DNA from: Pseudomonas sp. HN11
GTDB lineage: Bacteria; Pseudomonadota; Gammaproteobacteria; Pseudomonadales; Pseudomonadaceae
Assembly: GCF_021390155.1 (NCBI RefSeq)
Contig: NZ_CP089985.1
Coordinates: forward strand, 2,925,001 to 2,989,000
Length of the DNA stretch: 64,000 bases
Reading direction: 5' to 3'
Position 1 is the first letter of the stretch; the number at the start of each line of letters is the position of its first letter. The position numbers were made by a program, and so were the translations under genes. Below are positions 25,122-34,759 of the stretch, piece after piece. The notes below the pieces were generated by a model that was not told the origin of the DNA, ran no database searches, and was given only the letters and a program-made list of their open reading frames with translations.

Positions 25122-26276
25122 TCAATGGTCCAGCGCACTCAAGATCGCATGGGCCACTTTCACGCGCTCAGCATTCGGGTAGTTCTTGTTCGCCAGAATC
25201 ACCACCCCCATTCCTTTGCTTGGAACATAGGCCACATAAGCACCAAAGCCATTGGTCGAGCCGGTTTTGTTCACCAGCGTGTCGGCATGCGGCGCCTGAG
25301 GTGGGGTCAGCCATTTCACCGGATGCGGCTCCACCGCCATTTTTGTCGAGTTACCTTCCACCAGAGCATCCCGCTTGATCGGGTACGGGTACATCTCCCA
25401 GCCCAACCCCTGGGTCATGCCCTCGACGGTGTAGTAGCCGGTGTGCGTAGTGGTGATGGCTTGTTGCAGCACTGGGTCCAGTTTCGCCGGGTGCATATTG
25501 ACCTCGACGTAATGCAACAGGTCCGAAGCACTGGTCTTGATGCCATAGGCCTCGCTGTCCATCGCGCCGGGGCCCACTCGCACAGGTTTTCCATCCTTGC
25601 CATAGCCTTGGGCGTACAGGTCCATCTGGCTCTTGGGAACAGTGACGAAGGTGTGCTTGAGCCCGAGTTTCGGCAGCAGGGTTTTCTCCATCACTTGATC
25701 AAACGGCTGCTTCAGGCTCTGCGCCGCCAGGTAGCCGAACAGGCCCAGGCTCGGGTTGGAATACAGGCGGTGGGTACCCGGGGCGAAGTCGGGTTTCCAC
25801 TGCTGGAAGTAGCCGATCATGTGCTGGGTGTTGTCCGCCGCGCGGGGAAATTGCAGGGGCAGGCCGCCGGCGGTGTAGGTACCCAGGTTGAGTAGGCTGA
25901 TGTGGTCGAACTTACCATCGCGCAACGCAGGCAGGTACTGGCTGGCCGGACCGGTGAGGGTCAGTTTGCCGCTCGCCACGGCATAGCCGGCGAGGGTGGC
26001 GGTGAAGGTCTTGCTGACCGAGCCGATTTCAAACAGGGTGTTCTCACTGACAGGCTGTTTGGCGTCTTTACTGGCAACGCCGTAGTTAAAGTATTGCGCC
26101 TTGCCGTCCTTGACGACACCGACAACGAGACCTGGAATAGACTGTTGCTGCATCAGCGGCTTGACGCTGGCGTCCACCACGGCGCGCAGGTCGTCGGCGG
26201 CCAGGCAGTGGCCGGTGGCGAGAAATAACGCCAGGGCGCCCAAGTTACGCACTCCGGACAGGGAGAGTTGAGGCAT
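25122..26276 (-). CDS. ampC: AmpC class C beta-lactamase
   Basis: A 384-residue class C beta-lactamase. The signal peptide cleaves near CLAADD (residues 24-27). Catalytic motifs are SVSK, YSN (in RLYSNPSLG) and KTG (in LVNKTGSTNG), at the expected spacing. Total length and the QPVSENTLFEIGSVSKTF context are typical of chromosomal AmpC of the P. fluorescens group. The ATG at 26276 is chosen because it begins the signal peptide; the longer frame to 26402 runs through the promoter into ampR. The divergent AmpR gene indicates inducible expression controlled by cell-wall muropeptides. Confidence 0.95.
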   Translation of the reverse strand: MPQLSLSGVRNLGALALFLATGHCLAADDLRAVVDASVKPLMQQQSIPGLVVGVVKDGKAQYFNYGVASKDAKQPVSENTLFEIGSVSKTFTATLAGYAVASGKLTLTGPASQYLPALRDGKFDHISLLNLGTYTAGGLPLQFPRAADNTQHMIGYFQQWKPDFAPGTHRLYSNPSLGLFGYLAAQSLKQPFDQVMEKTLLPKLGLKHTFVTVPKSQMDLYAQGYGKDGKPVRVGPGAMDSEAYGIKTSASDLLHYVEVNMHPAKLDPVLQQAITTTHTGYYTVEGMTQGLGWEMYPYPIKRDALVEGNSTKMAVEPHPVKWLTPPQAPHADTLVNKTGSTNGFGAYVAYVPSKGMGVVILANKNYPNAERVKVAHAILSALDH

Positions 26277-26404
26277 GATATCGCTTCCATGAGAGTGATC
26301 GATTGAATGAAGAGCCTGCGCGGGCGTGGCCAATGTAGGCAGTTCGCGGGCGTTGGGCAAACGATGATATCTCGTACCTGCCATTAGATTAATTGGGGTC
26401 AAGC
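26277..26404. promoter_or_regulatory. ampC-ampR divergent control region
   Basis: A 128-base gap between the divergent starts, the standard site for AmpR binding and both promoters. LysR-type T-N11-A dyads can be drawn here, for example around gatcgattgaatga (26298-26311), but I cannot single out one operator by eye. Confidence 0.55.
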
Positions 26405-27283
26405 ATGCTGCGCTCCCATCTTCCCCTCAATGCCCTGCGTGCCTTTGAAGCATCGGCCCGGCATTTGAGTTTTACCCGCGCCGCCATCGAGTTATGCGTG
26501 ACCCAGGCGGCGGTCAGCCATCAAGTCAAAAGCCTGGAAACGCAGTTGAACGTGACCTTGTTCAAGCGCCTGCCCCGTGGCCTGATGCTCACCAGCGAAG
26601 GCGAAACCCTATTGCCGGTGGTGCGAGATTCGTTTGACCGCATCGCCCAGACCTTGAGCCAATTCGAAGGCGGGCATTACCGTGAAGTGCTCACGGTGGG
26701 CGCGGTCGGCACCTTTGCTGTGGGCTGGTTGCTGCCACGGCTGCCCGAGTTCCTGGCGCGTTACCCGTTTATCGACCTGCGCCTGTCCACCCACAACAAC
26801 CGCGTCGACGTGGCGGCCGAAGGCCTGGATTATGCGATCCGCTTCGGCGCGGGTGCCTGGCACGGCACCGACGCCTGTGAGCTACTGGCAGCGCCTCTCA
26901 CCGTACTCTGCGTGCCGCTATTGGCCGAGCAACTGCACGCACCGGAAGACTTGCTCAAACACACCTTGCTGCGCTCCTATCGCACCGATGAATGGAACCT
27001 GTGGTTCCAGGCCGCCGGTTTGCCCGCCGATACCCTGGTGCCGCGCAGCATCGTGTTCGATTCTTCGTTGGCGATGATGGAAGCCGCCTTGCAAGGCATC
27101 GGAGTGGCACTGGCGCCGGCGATGATGTTTTCACGGCAACTGGAGAGCGACGTGATCCGCCAGCCCTTCAACGTCGGCATCAGCACGGGCAGCTATTGGT
27201 TGACGCGTTTGCAGTCGCGGGCTGAAACGCCAGCGATGCTGGCCTTCAAGGGCTGGTTGCGGGAAATGGTAAAGCAGGGCTGA
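26405..27283 (+). CDS. ampR: AmpR, LysR-type regulator of ampC
   Basis: A 292-residue LysR regulator starting LRSHLPLNALRAFEASARHLSFTRAA, the AmpR/GcvA-type HTH, followed by CVTQAAVSHQVKSLE. The effector domain includes YAIRFGAGAWHGTDACELL and VFDSSLAMMEAALQG, as expected of AmpR, which reads UDP-MurNAc-pentapeptide (repression) and anhydro-muropeptides (activation). ATG at 26405 is preferred over the TTG at 26393. Divergence from ampC settles the identity. Confidence 0.93.
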   Translation: MLRSHLPLNALRAFEASARHLSFTRAAIELCVTQAAVSHQVKSLETQLNVTLFKRLPRGLMLTSEGETLLPVVRDSFDRIAQTLSQFEGGHYREVLTVGAVGTFAVGWLLPRLPEFLARYPFIDLRLSTHNNRVDVAAEGLDYAIRFGAGAWHGTDACELLAAPLTVLCVPLLAEQLHAPEDLLKHTLLRSYRTDEWNLWFQAAGLPADTLVPRSIVFDSSLAMMEAALQGIGVALAPAMMFSRQLESDVIRQPFNVGISTGSYWLTRLQSRAETPAMLAFKGWLREMVKQG

Positions 27284-27779
27284 AAATCTTTTTTTTGAAA
27301 CATAACGAATTATTTGCCAGGATTCGGCGCCCTACCGCGACACATGCACTGAGTCATCTCATGGACACACCGCGCCCGTCAGCTCGCATGCCCACCTGAC
27401 CCAATTGCACAACCAGAAGAGGCTGCGCTCTGCCCACACCGCACGCATGCTCGAAGAAATGATGGCGGGGTACGAACAGGCGTTAAAGGACAAACCCGAC
27501 CAAGCGCCGCCGCGTCCGTCCCAGGCCAAGGCGGATATCTATAGTAGCGAGCTTGCTCGCCTCTACAGGGTTGTTTAGCCACATCTGCCGATGAAATGTG
27601 CCCACCGAAGACAGTCAAAACTGACAGCCTATTACATCGCTAATTGTAGGACGGCTCTTGATCGTCCACGCCCTATTGAAGCTCCAAATCTTGCCCGCCT
27701 AGAGTAGCGCCAGCAGCGATCCATGTAGGACTGGCGTTGCAGCTCCGCAACCAACTAGATAGATAAAAGAGTGCACGCG
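27284..27779. other. Gene-poor gap before the T6SS remnant
   Basis: 496 bases without a supported gene. A start-less open frame (about 27330-27579, +) contains a plausible protein-like stretch, RMLEEMMAGYEQALKDKPDQ, ending at a REP-like palindrome, so it may be a gene tail left by a deletion. The palindrome gcgagcttgctcgc at 27547-27560 is a REP core. No tssK, the usual gene before tssL, is present. Confidence 0.5.
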
Positions 27780-28286
27780 ATGAGTGACGCCATTTCGAAC
27801 AGAGCCACCCACACAGAACCAACACCTGCCACCTCGCCCGAAAATACCCTTGAGCCGACGTCTACTGGCACCAAACCTGAACCTCTGCTCGCAGATCCCG
27901 AATTCGATATGCGTGGCCTGGCCTGGAACCCGCTATGCGACGCCGCCACGCCCCTGATCGGACTGGTCATCCGCCTGCGCCGTCTGGACCAGCACGACGA
28001 TGTGCCCGCGCTGTACCAAAGCGTCAGCAACCAGATCACCACAATCATGGAAGAAGTCAACCAGCTCGACTACGACGCCGGCATGCTCAAGGCCTACTCC
28101 TACAGCCTGTGCCTGTTGTTGGATGAGGTAGTCATGAGCACTACCTGGGGCAAGTCCTCCACTTGGAGTGCACGCTCACTGCTCAGTCAGTTTCATGAGG
28201 AGACATGGGGCGGCGAAAAATTCTTTACCGTTATGAACAACATGATCCCCGAAGCGGCCAGGTACCAGCATGTGCTGGAGTTCATC
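27780..28286 (+). pseudogene. tssL: tssL (dotU/icmH) 5' fragment of a T6SS
   Basis: About 169 residues of TssL, the inner-membrane component that joins TssM in the type VI secretion membrane complex. The DotU cytoplasmic domain is recognisable: RGLAWNPLCDAATPLIGLVIRLRRL, YSLCLLLDEVVMSTTWG and HEETWGGEKFF. Homology stops in YQHVLEFI near 28284. The frame then runs on as a nonsense Ser/Pro-rich tail to 28460 because it has been joined out of frame to vgrG. The missing part would include the end of the domain and the membrane anchor, so it cannot be functional. ATG at 27780 is the normal start. Confidence 0.88.
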
Positions 28287-30232
28287 CCCGCGAATACTGC
28301 GTACAGGCAGGCGAAACCGACCTCGATTTCATCACCCGCCTCGCAGCCGAAGAAGGCCTGCTCTACACCTTCGAACACCGCGCCGACGGCCATACCCTCG
28401 TCCTCACCGACCGCGTCGGCGGCCTGGGCACCATCGGCACGCACACCAATTGCCCGGTGATCTACCAGCCCATGAGCGGCGGCGACGCCCTGGAACCGGC
28501 ATTGACCCGCTTCCACTACACCGAACAAGTGCGTACTGCGCGCCAGGTGCAGCGCGACTACACCTTCACCCACCCACGCTACAACCAGCAACACACCGCC
28601 ACCGGCGACCAGGACCTAAACAACCAGCACAAGGACTACGAACGCTACGACTATCCCGGGCGCTACAAACGCGACATCGCTGGCAAGCCCTTTACCAAGA
28701 CCCGCCTGACCGCCCTGCGCAACGACGCCAAGCTGGCTCATTTGGAGGGCGACGATGAACGCCTGCAACCGGGGTTGGCGTTCGACCTCAACGACCATCC
28801 GCGTGAGGACTTCAATGATCGCTGGCGCACCATCGCCATCGAGCACGAAGGCACGCAACACACCAGCTTGCAGGAAGAATCGTTTGGTAGCGGCCTCGGT
28901 ACGTCTTACACGTTGAGGGCCAGCGCCATCCGCTGGACCTCCGACTGGAAGGCGCCGCTATGCGACAAACCCTGCATCGACGGCCCACAGATCGCCACGG
29001 TAGTCGGCCCACCGGGTGAGGAGATCTATTGCGATGAATGGGGCCGGGTCAAGGTGCAGTTTCCGTGGGATCGCTCGGACAAAAACAACGACCACAGCTC
29101 GTGCTGGATTCGAGTGACCCAAGGCTGGGCCGGGGCGACTTGGGGCTCGATGGCCATCCCACGTGTGGGTCAGGAGTTAGTGATCAGCCACCTGGATGGA
29201 GATCCTGATCAGCCGATCGCCACTGGAACCGCGTACAGGCAGACCAACCTGCCGCCTTACGCGCTGCCCAAACACAAGACTCGAATGACCATCAAGAGCC
29301 GAACCCATAAAGGCGAAGGTTTCAATGAGCTGCGCTTTGAGGATGAGCTGGGGAAGGAAGAAGTTTATATCCATGCCGAAAAAGACAAGAACGTCCACAT
29401 CAAGCACAACAACACCACCTACGTGGGTAACGACCGAAGCGAGAAGGTCGAACACGACGAGCAGGTTGAAATTGGTCGTAACCGCAGCGAGCGAGTAGGT
29501 AACGATGAGCGCATAGCTATTGTTCAGGACCAGCATCTGGAGGTGGGCCGTGATCGAATTCAAATGCTGGGGCGCAATCATCACACCAGCGTCGGCGGGG
29601 ACCGAGTCGAGGAAATTGCCAACAACCGGCATGATAAAATTGCCGCTGACCATAACATCCAGATCGGCGGCAGTGCTGAGCAATCAGTCCGGAACCACTA
29701 CTGCCTGTCCGCTGGGCAACGCATTGAGCAAAAAACGACAGTGTTCGATGTCACATCGGGCGAACGCATTGTTCTGAGAGCCCCCGGTGGCAGCATCACG
29801 ATTGATAGCGATGGCATTACCCTTGATGGGCTGACCATCAAGATCAAAGGCCCCGTCACCACGGATGCAATCGGTACGGGCAATCCGCTTGGCAGTCCAC
29901 AATCGCCTCCCGCACCGCTTGGAGCATTCCTGGGACGTTACACGTTGCTGAAGAACGATCAACGTGCTTTCGCGGGCTATCGATATCGCATCACCGATGG
30001 CGCCACCCTACTCACCGAAGGCCTGACCTGCCCCCAAGGGGGAACTGACTGGACTGTTACCGAGTCATCCAAATCCGTGCAGGCCCATAAGGCAATCATG
30101 CGCGACGATCAACGAATCACCGAAACCTGGCAGCCCTATCTGATGGCTTTCGATGATGAAGCCCCACCCGTAGAGGCCGAGGCCATTTTTCCTGATGACT
30201 TTCTTGCTCAATACAGTGGAGACCTCGACTGA
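28283..30232 (+). pseudogene. vgrG: vgrG (tssI), 5'-truncated T6SS spike gene
   Basis: Homology to VgrG begins at PREYCVQAGETDLDFITRLAA, so roughly the first 130 residues of the gp27-like base are lost. The rest is intact: OB/gp5 region (PPGEEIYCDEWGRVKVQFPWD, then CWIRVTQGWAGATWG, PRVGQELVISHLDGDPD), needle repeats (runs of VGxDRxExVxxx) and a DUF2345-type beta-helix (GERIVLRAPGGSITIDSDG). A C-terminal extension (GYRYRITDGATLLTEGLT) is of the kind used to load effectors. An in-frame ATG at 28205 could start a protein, but its first 26 residues are out-of-frame tssL sequence. Its stop overlaps the effector start (tgATG at 30230-30234). Confidence 0.88.
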
Positions 30233-31110
30233 TGCCAGTAGTCCCCATTGCCCGAACTCTCGCTCACGTTATCGACAGAGCCTATCGAGCTTATCGAGCG
30301 AACCAGGCTTATGAAAACGCCAAGACTGCCACCGAGCTGGCCCAACTCGCAGTAGAGATTAACGAGCGAAGAAAGCAGATCAAAAACATGCTTCAAGACA
30401 CTATCGAAGCAATGACGCGTGAAATCGATATTAAAAGCTCCACATTTGCCGCAGTGGACCGGGGCGGCAATAGCACGGCTTCTCGCAGAGGCAAGGAGAA
30501 CTTGAATTTCAAGGAATACATCGAACGTAAAGTGCCTTTTCGCCCAGCCATTAGCCAAGTGTGCACAGTTGCCCTACAGATGCCGATCAAGGTGCCACGC
30601 CGCATTCGTAAGAAGATCGCTGGCGACAGAGTGGAAACCACGATTGAGGTTGCACTCAAGCAGTTCACGGCCTCGCTGTTCTTTGAGTCCGTGGACGAGG
30701 CGCTGGAATGGCGAAGTCCACTCAAGGCCGAGCCAAACTACAACCAAAGCAGCCAAAAAGCGTTGCTTGGCGATCCAGCAACTCGCCCCAAACGGTTTGG
30801 CAGCGCGATACAGCCATTCTGGCCCCGCCCGCGTTCTCTGGCACCGGATCTGGTGGTCGTGGAATACCGCCAGGAACCGTTTGAGATCGAAAATGTATTT
30901 GCGGCGGTCGAGATCAAGTTTCCAAGGGATTGGGTAAAACAAACACAAATAGACCAATACGCGGAGCTTATGCAGCCGAGAACTGGAGCCAATCGAAAAA
31001 AGATTGGGCGGGAGAAAGTGGCCTTACTACGGGTGCCGGAGGATTGCACTGGCTTTGAAACGGATAACAAACAGACCCCTACATCCAAAGGCACAAAAAA
31101 CAGGAGGTGA
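30232..31110 (+). CDS. T6SS effector with C-terminal VRR-NUC nuclease domain
   Basis: A 292-residue protein coded directly after vgrG with overlapping stop and start. Its N-terminus is helical and charged (YENAKTATELAQLAVEINERRKQIKN), probably the part that meets the VgrG tip. The C-terminal half has a PD-(D/E)xK nuclease core of the VRR-NUC type: SLAPDLVVVEYR, then AAVEIKFPRDW, then QIDQYAEL. VRR-NUC effectors such as TseT-like and TseV-like proteins degrade DNA of rival cells. The frame is complete, so the toxin may be intact although its delivery genes here are broken. Context plus motifs make the role likely; target specificity is unknown. Confidence 0.87.
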   Translation: MPVVPIARTLAHVIDRAYRAYRANQAYENAKTATELAQLAVEINERRKQIKNMLQDTIEAMTREIDIKSSTFAAVDRGGNSTASRRGKENLNFKEYIERKVPFRPAISQVCTVALQMPIKVPRRIRKKIAGDRVETTIEVALKQFTASLFFESVDEALEWRSPLKAEPNYNQSSQKALLGDPATRPKRFGSAIQPFWPRPRSLAPDLVVVEYRQEPFEIENVFAAVEIKFPRDWVKQTQIDQYAELMQPRTGANRKKIGREKVALLRVPEDCTGFETDNKQTPTSKGTKNRR

Positions 31111-31112
31111 AC

Positions 31113-32678
31113 GTGAGTACAACCCATAATTTGTTTGATGAAGATGAGCGTGATGAATTCATTGCAGAGCTCAAGGAGTGGCCAAACACTGATTGGGGGA
31201 CAGACGATGCCCGACACAGCGTCAGCCCGTTCATCAATTTCTATTTCCCCCCTGGCCCGGACAACCACAAAGAGGCAGCTCTGCTGATGGTGGATATCCA
31301 CGAAGCCTTCGAACAACTTCTTGGCAAGCCTTACACCGTTGGCACCCACCCAGTCTCGGAACGCCCACACCCATACGGCTCGGCACGCCTGCCGGACCTA
31401 CGTGAACAGGCCAGGAAAAGTCTCGACGACGAATCCTTTGTTTTTAATTTTACCGACGAAAAAAATCATGCTTCGTCACCGACGACAGCAGGATATTTCT
31501 GGCGCACATGGTTCAAAAGACACGAAGGAAGAGACACCGCGTACTCCTCAATCACGTTCTATTACCGCTGGCAATGGTGGCGGGACAACCGCGAAGCGTG
31601 GCGCCGCTTTGTGCTCAAGACCATTGACCTGCTCAAGGCGCATCAGGTCTACAGTGGCTTCGCCATGGCCAACCCACTCGAATTTGGTACGCGATCAGCC
31701 GTCACCACTTGGGAGCGAGCACTAGCCCCCAACTTCTACGGTCTGGATATCGACTACGCATTTAGCATGCGCGGCGAACTGCTCGACGGCATCCGCCCCC
31801 CCACTTGGGCCTTCCTGCTCGCCGACCACTGGCGCGAGAAACTTGACCTGACCCGCGAGCAAGTACGTACGGCGCTGTCTCACCCACGCATCAGCATCAC
31901 CGAATTACAGAGCGGCCAATGGATCGAACTGGGCGAACAACCAGAATTGTATCCGGTGGAACAGGGTGTACCCGAACTGCCCATGCTCTTGAACAAAATG
32001 CTCAAGCCTATCCGCTGCGATGAGTTGGGATTGCTGGGCTTCGGCCAATGGGACGGCGATCCCAACGAGCGTTTCACTGACGCTGACAGCCGTCGCTGGA
32101 TGGCCCGCTTTGACGCTGACAGCGATTGGCCTACGCCAACAATGCGCTTCATTGCTCCATCGCCCATACCTTCCGTCCAAGCCTCTACGCCAATACCTCT
32201 TCGTATGGTAGCGGGCACAGCTTGCATTCAAGCCGGATGGTGGCTGGTTCCAGGGCAGGCGGAAACCCGGCGAGCCTTCAAACAGGGCGAGATCATGCCA
32301 GGCCTCAATGCGGCGCCCACAGACGATTTGGTGACATGGCAGCGTGACCTTGATCAGACACCACCAGAGCCTGCCCGCTATGCCAATACCCATGATCCGG
32401 CTCCTCGCGCAGGACGCTGGGAAGTTGAAAGCGACCGCTTCATCGCACACGATGTTCAGTTGAACGAACCGCTACCCGCCCACGAAGGCCGGGTCGTGCG
32501 CTGGCACTGGACCGTTAGCGGCATGCGTGCGAACAGCGGGCAACCCTGTCCATATCCGGGTGCCTGGGTGTGTGAATATAAGCCGGGGAGTAAGCAAGTC
32601 ATCGAGCATGGCGTTCCGATGCCGACCGTGGATGGGGAGAGAGTCGTCTGGTTTTGGATGGGACTGGAGCCATCGTAA
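31113..32678 (+). CDS. T6SS immunity protein, DUF3396 plus C-terminal Imm71/72-like domain
   Basis: A 521-residue protein. Residues 20-330 look like DUF3396 (type VI immunity family): SPFINFYFPPGPDNHKEAA, TFYYRWQWWRDN and LEFGTRSAVTTWERA. Residues 365-520 contain AGTACIQAGWWLVPGQ and RRAFKQGEIMPG, resembling the Imm71/Imm72 immunity family. The start is taken as GTG 31113, which has AGGAGG at 31102-31107 at 5-base spacing; GTG 31107 overlaps that site. It is coupled to the nuclease gene (stop at 31108-31110), as toxin-immunity pairs are. Presumably cytoplasmic, binding the nuclease. The double-domain layout is unusual, and half of it may protect against a second toxin. Confidence 0.82.
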   Translation: MSTTHNLFDEDERDEFIAELKEWPNTDWGTDDARHSVSPFINFYFPPGPDNHKEAALLMVDIHEAFEQLLGKPYTVGTHPVSERPHPYGSARLPDLREQARKSLDDESFVFNFTDEKNHASSPTTAGYFWRTWFKRHEGRDTAYSSITFYYRWQWWRDNREAWRRFVLKTIDLLKAHQVYSGFAMANPLEFGTRSAVTTWERALAPNFYGLDIDYAFSMRGELLDGIRPPTWAFLLADHWREKLDLTREQVRTALSHPRISITELQSGQWIELGEQPELYPVEQGVPELPMLLNKMLKPIRCDELGLLGFGQWDGDPNERFTDADSRRWMARFDADSDWPTPTMRFIAPSPIPSVQASTPIPLRMVAGTACIQAGWWLVPGQAETRRAFKQGEIMPGLNAAPTDDLVTWQRDLDQTPPEPARYANTHDPAPRAGRWEVESDRFIAHDVQLNEPLPAHEGRVVRWHWTVSGMRANSGQPCPYPGAWVCEYKPGSKQVIEHGVPMPTVDGERVVWFWMGLEPS

Positions 32679-32703
32679 TGGCGACGGATGGCAGCCAAAT
32701 ACC

Positions 32704-33017
32704 AAATACGACTTTTTTGGCATCCGAGCTCCTGTTGACCTGGCGGACAATCACCACCGCCTGTCGGGACAGGAGCACTATGTACGGCGGGATGATCTTT
32801 TCTCCTTGCGCAGGTGAACCTGAAGTTGCTTGACCTGCACTGGCGGAATGATCCAAAGCCCGCGTTCCATGTCAAATTGCTCCGGTACTGCCGAGTGCAG
32901 TTCGCCTGTTCGCACACCGGTCAACAGCAACAGGTATAAACCCGACCGGGTGGCCGAACGCCCGCCGTACTGACGCAACGTGCGCAGGAATGCTGGCAAC
33001 TCGTCCATACGCACATT
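32704..33017 (-). pseudogene. Tyrosine integrase remnant (P4-type), frameshifted
   Basis: The segment ELPAFLRTLRQYGG... LLLTGVRTGEL (33005-32880 on the minus strand) is the box-I region of P4-type phage integrases, including the catalytic Arg of VRTGEL. Homology continues through RGLWIIP and then jumps frame at a TTTT run (32798-32801, AAAA on the coding strand) into KIIPPYIVLLSRQAVVIVRQV. The N-terminal part and the HxxR/Tyr region are absent. It is a dead fragment marking the right border of the T6SS-effector segment. Confidence 0.8.
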
Positions 33018-33210
33018 GTCGGAGCTAGGTACTGGAACTATGAACCGAAAGTTGGCGACATTTCTAATCTGGGTGTATGGACCGGACAAATGGTTGACGA
33101 GTGTGCGGGGACTTGGCCCCCTATGGGTTCACTGTAGATCTCATGCTGCAGCTGCGCAGCCCGGCGGCAAGCCCGCTCACCATAGCAAGCCCCCTACATT
33201 CAGACCTCCG
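33018..33210. other. Spacer with a degenerate REP core
   Basis: No gene was found. Bases 33150-33192 contain cggcaagcccgctcacc and agcaagccccc, decayed versions of the local REP repeat, just downstream of the dienelactone hydrolase gene. Confidence 0.45.
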
Positions 33211-34098
33211 TCAGGCCAGGTATTTGTTGAACCAGCCTAGAGTGCGTTCCCACGCCAGATTCGCCGCCGCCTCGTCATAGCGTGGCGTCGAATCGTTATG
33301 AAAACCGTGATTGGCGCCCTTGTAGATATACGCCTCATACCGGGTGCCGGCGGCCTTGAGCGCCTGCTCATACGCCGGCCAACCCTCGTTGATCCGCGTG
33401 TCCAGCTCACCGAAATGCAGCATGATCGGCGCCTTGATCCGTGGCACGTCCTTGGCCTCCGGCTGGCGCCCGTAAAACGACACAGCCGCGCCCAGTTCCG
33501 GATAAGCCACCGCCGCCGCATTGGTCACGCCGCCGCCATAACAGAAGCCGGTAATCCCGACCTTGCCGGTGCTGCTGTCGTGGTGCATCAGCCATTCGAT
33601 GGCGGCGAAGAAGTCGTTCATCAGCTTGGTCGGGTCGACGGTCTGTTGCAGGGCCACGCCTTTTTCATCGTTGCCGGGGTAACCGCCCACCGAGGTCAGG
33701 CCATCCGGGGCCAGGGCGATGAAGCCGGCTTTGGCCAGGCGGCGGGCGACGTCTTCGATGTAGGGGTTGAGGCCGCGGTTTTCGTGGACCACCACCACCG
33801 CCGGCAGCTTGCCCGTGGCCTTGGCCGGGCGCACCAGGTAGCCGCGCACGGTGCCGTTGCCTTTGGGTGACGGATAGGTGATGTAGTCGGCGAGGATGTC
33901 CGGGTCGGTGAATTTCACCTGTTCGGCCAGGGCGTAGTTGGGGCTCAGGGCCGCGAGCAGCGCCGAGGCGGTCAGGCCGCCGAAGGTGAAGAGTGCGGCG
34001 CGGTCGAGAAATTCGCGGCGGTTGATCTTGCCGTGGGCGTAGCCGTCATAGAGTTCCAGCAGTTCGGGGGCAAAGTCTTTCGCGGTGAGACGAGTCAT
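33211..34098 (-). CDS. Dienelactone hydrolase family protein, Tat-type leader
   Basis: A 295-residue alpha/beta hydrolase. After about 25 residues comes [16 protein letters not shown], a twin-arginine-like leader, so export or a membrane-near location is possible. The catalytic triad is Cys in GFCYGGG, Asp in GELDTRI and His in KGANHGFHN, the dienelactone hydrolase set, with the [15 protein letters not shown] segment of the carboxymethylenebutenolidase group. The substrate is unknown; YghX-like proteins are close. ATG at 34098. Confidence 0.88.
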   Translation of the reverse strand: MTRLTAKDFAPELLELYDGYAHGKINRREFLDRAALFTFGGLTASALLAALSPNYALAEQVKFTDPDILADYITYPSPKGNGTVRGYLVRPAKATGKLPAVVVVHENRGLNPYIEDVARRLAKAGFIALAPDGLTSVGGYPGNDEKGVALQQTVDPTKLMNDFFAAIEWLMHHDSSTGKVGITGFCYGGGVTNAAAVAYPELGAAVSFYGRQPEAKDVPRIKAPIMLHFGELDTRINEGWPAYEQALKAAGTRYEAYIYKGANHGFHNDSTPRYDEAAANLAWERTLGWFNKYLA

Positions 34099-34141
34099 CG
34101 GTGCATCCTCGATTAGCGGTGGCGGTCAATGTAGCTCAGGA

Positions 34142-34636
34142 TCAGTCCTCGCGACCATGGGCGGCGGCGGCCAATAGGCCGGTGTCGACGCGCACGAAAA
34201 TGGAATCGCCGATGGCGGTCAGCACGTCCCCGGCGTACACCTCGCAGATTACGCGGGTTTTGCGACCCACCTCGCCGTCGACACGCGCACGCAGGGTGAG
34301 GGTGATGCCCATGGGCGTCGGCTTGATGAATTTGATCCCCAGGTTACCAGTGACGCAGTCGATGCGCGGCAGGCTGCTGGGTTCGCGCCCTTCGGCGTGG
34401 TAGTGGTAGGCCATGGCGGTCCAGTTGGAGTGGCAGTCCACCAGCATGGCGATCAGGCCGCCGTAAACCAGGTCGGGCCAGCCACTGTATTGGGCGTCGG
34501 GTAGGTGTTCGGCGACCAGGTGGATGCCGTCTGCGTCCCAACGGCTCTTGATGTGCAGGCCATGGGGGTTGCTGGCGCCGCAGCCGTAGCAGATGCCTTC
34601 CGGCGCGGTGATGTCCTGGAGTGAAGGGGCGTGCAT
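34142..34636 (-). CDS. PaaI-family hot-dog thioesterase
   Basis: A 164-residue single hot-dog domain protein of the PaaI/4HBT type. CYGCGASNPHGL near the N-terminus and GWPDLVYGGLIAMLVDCHSNW (active-site helix with Asp) are characteristic. It should hydrolyse acyl-CoA thioesters; the substrate is unknown. It starts at ATG 34636, very near the divergent YceI transcript. Confidence 0.86.
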   Translation of the reverse strand: MHAPSLQDITAPEGICYGCGASNPHGLHIKSRWDADGIHLVAEHLPDAQYSGWPDLVYGGLIAMLVDCHSNWTAMAYHYHAEGREPSSLPRIDCVTGNLGIKFIKPTPMGITLTLRARVDGEVGRKTRVICEVYAGDVLTAIGDSIFVRVDTGLLAAAAHGRED

Positions 34637-34759
34637 GCAGCGTCCTTATTATGGTTGGGGCGACTACTCTGTTTAGCAGGACAAACGCCTGAAGGGAATA
34701 AATCCATGGTGTGGCGTGTTAGGTCAGTACCTTGTGTCCTTTCCTCAGCGGAGCGTTGC

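Noticed and set aside
28205..28282. Start of an intact VgrG at ATG 28205
   Set aside because: The first 26 codons are tssL sequence read out of frame, and the normal VgrG N-terminal domain is missing.
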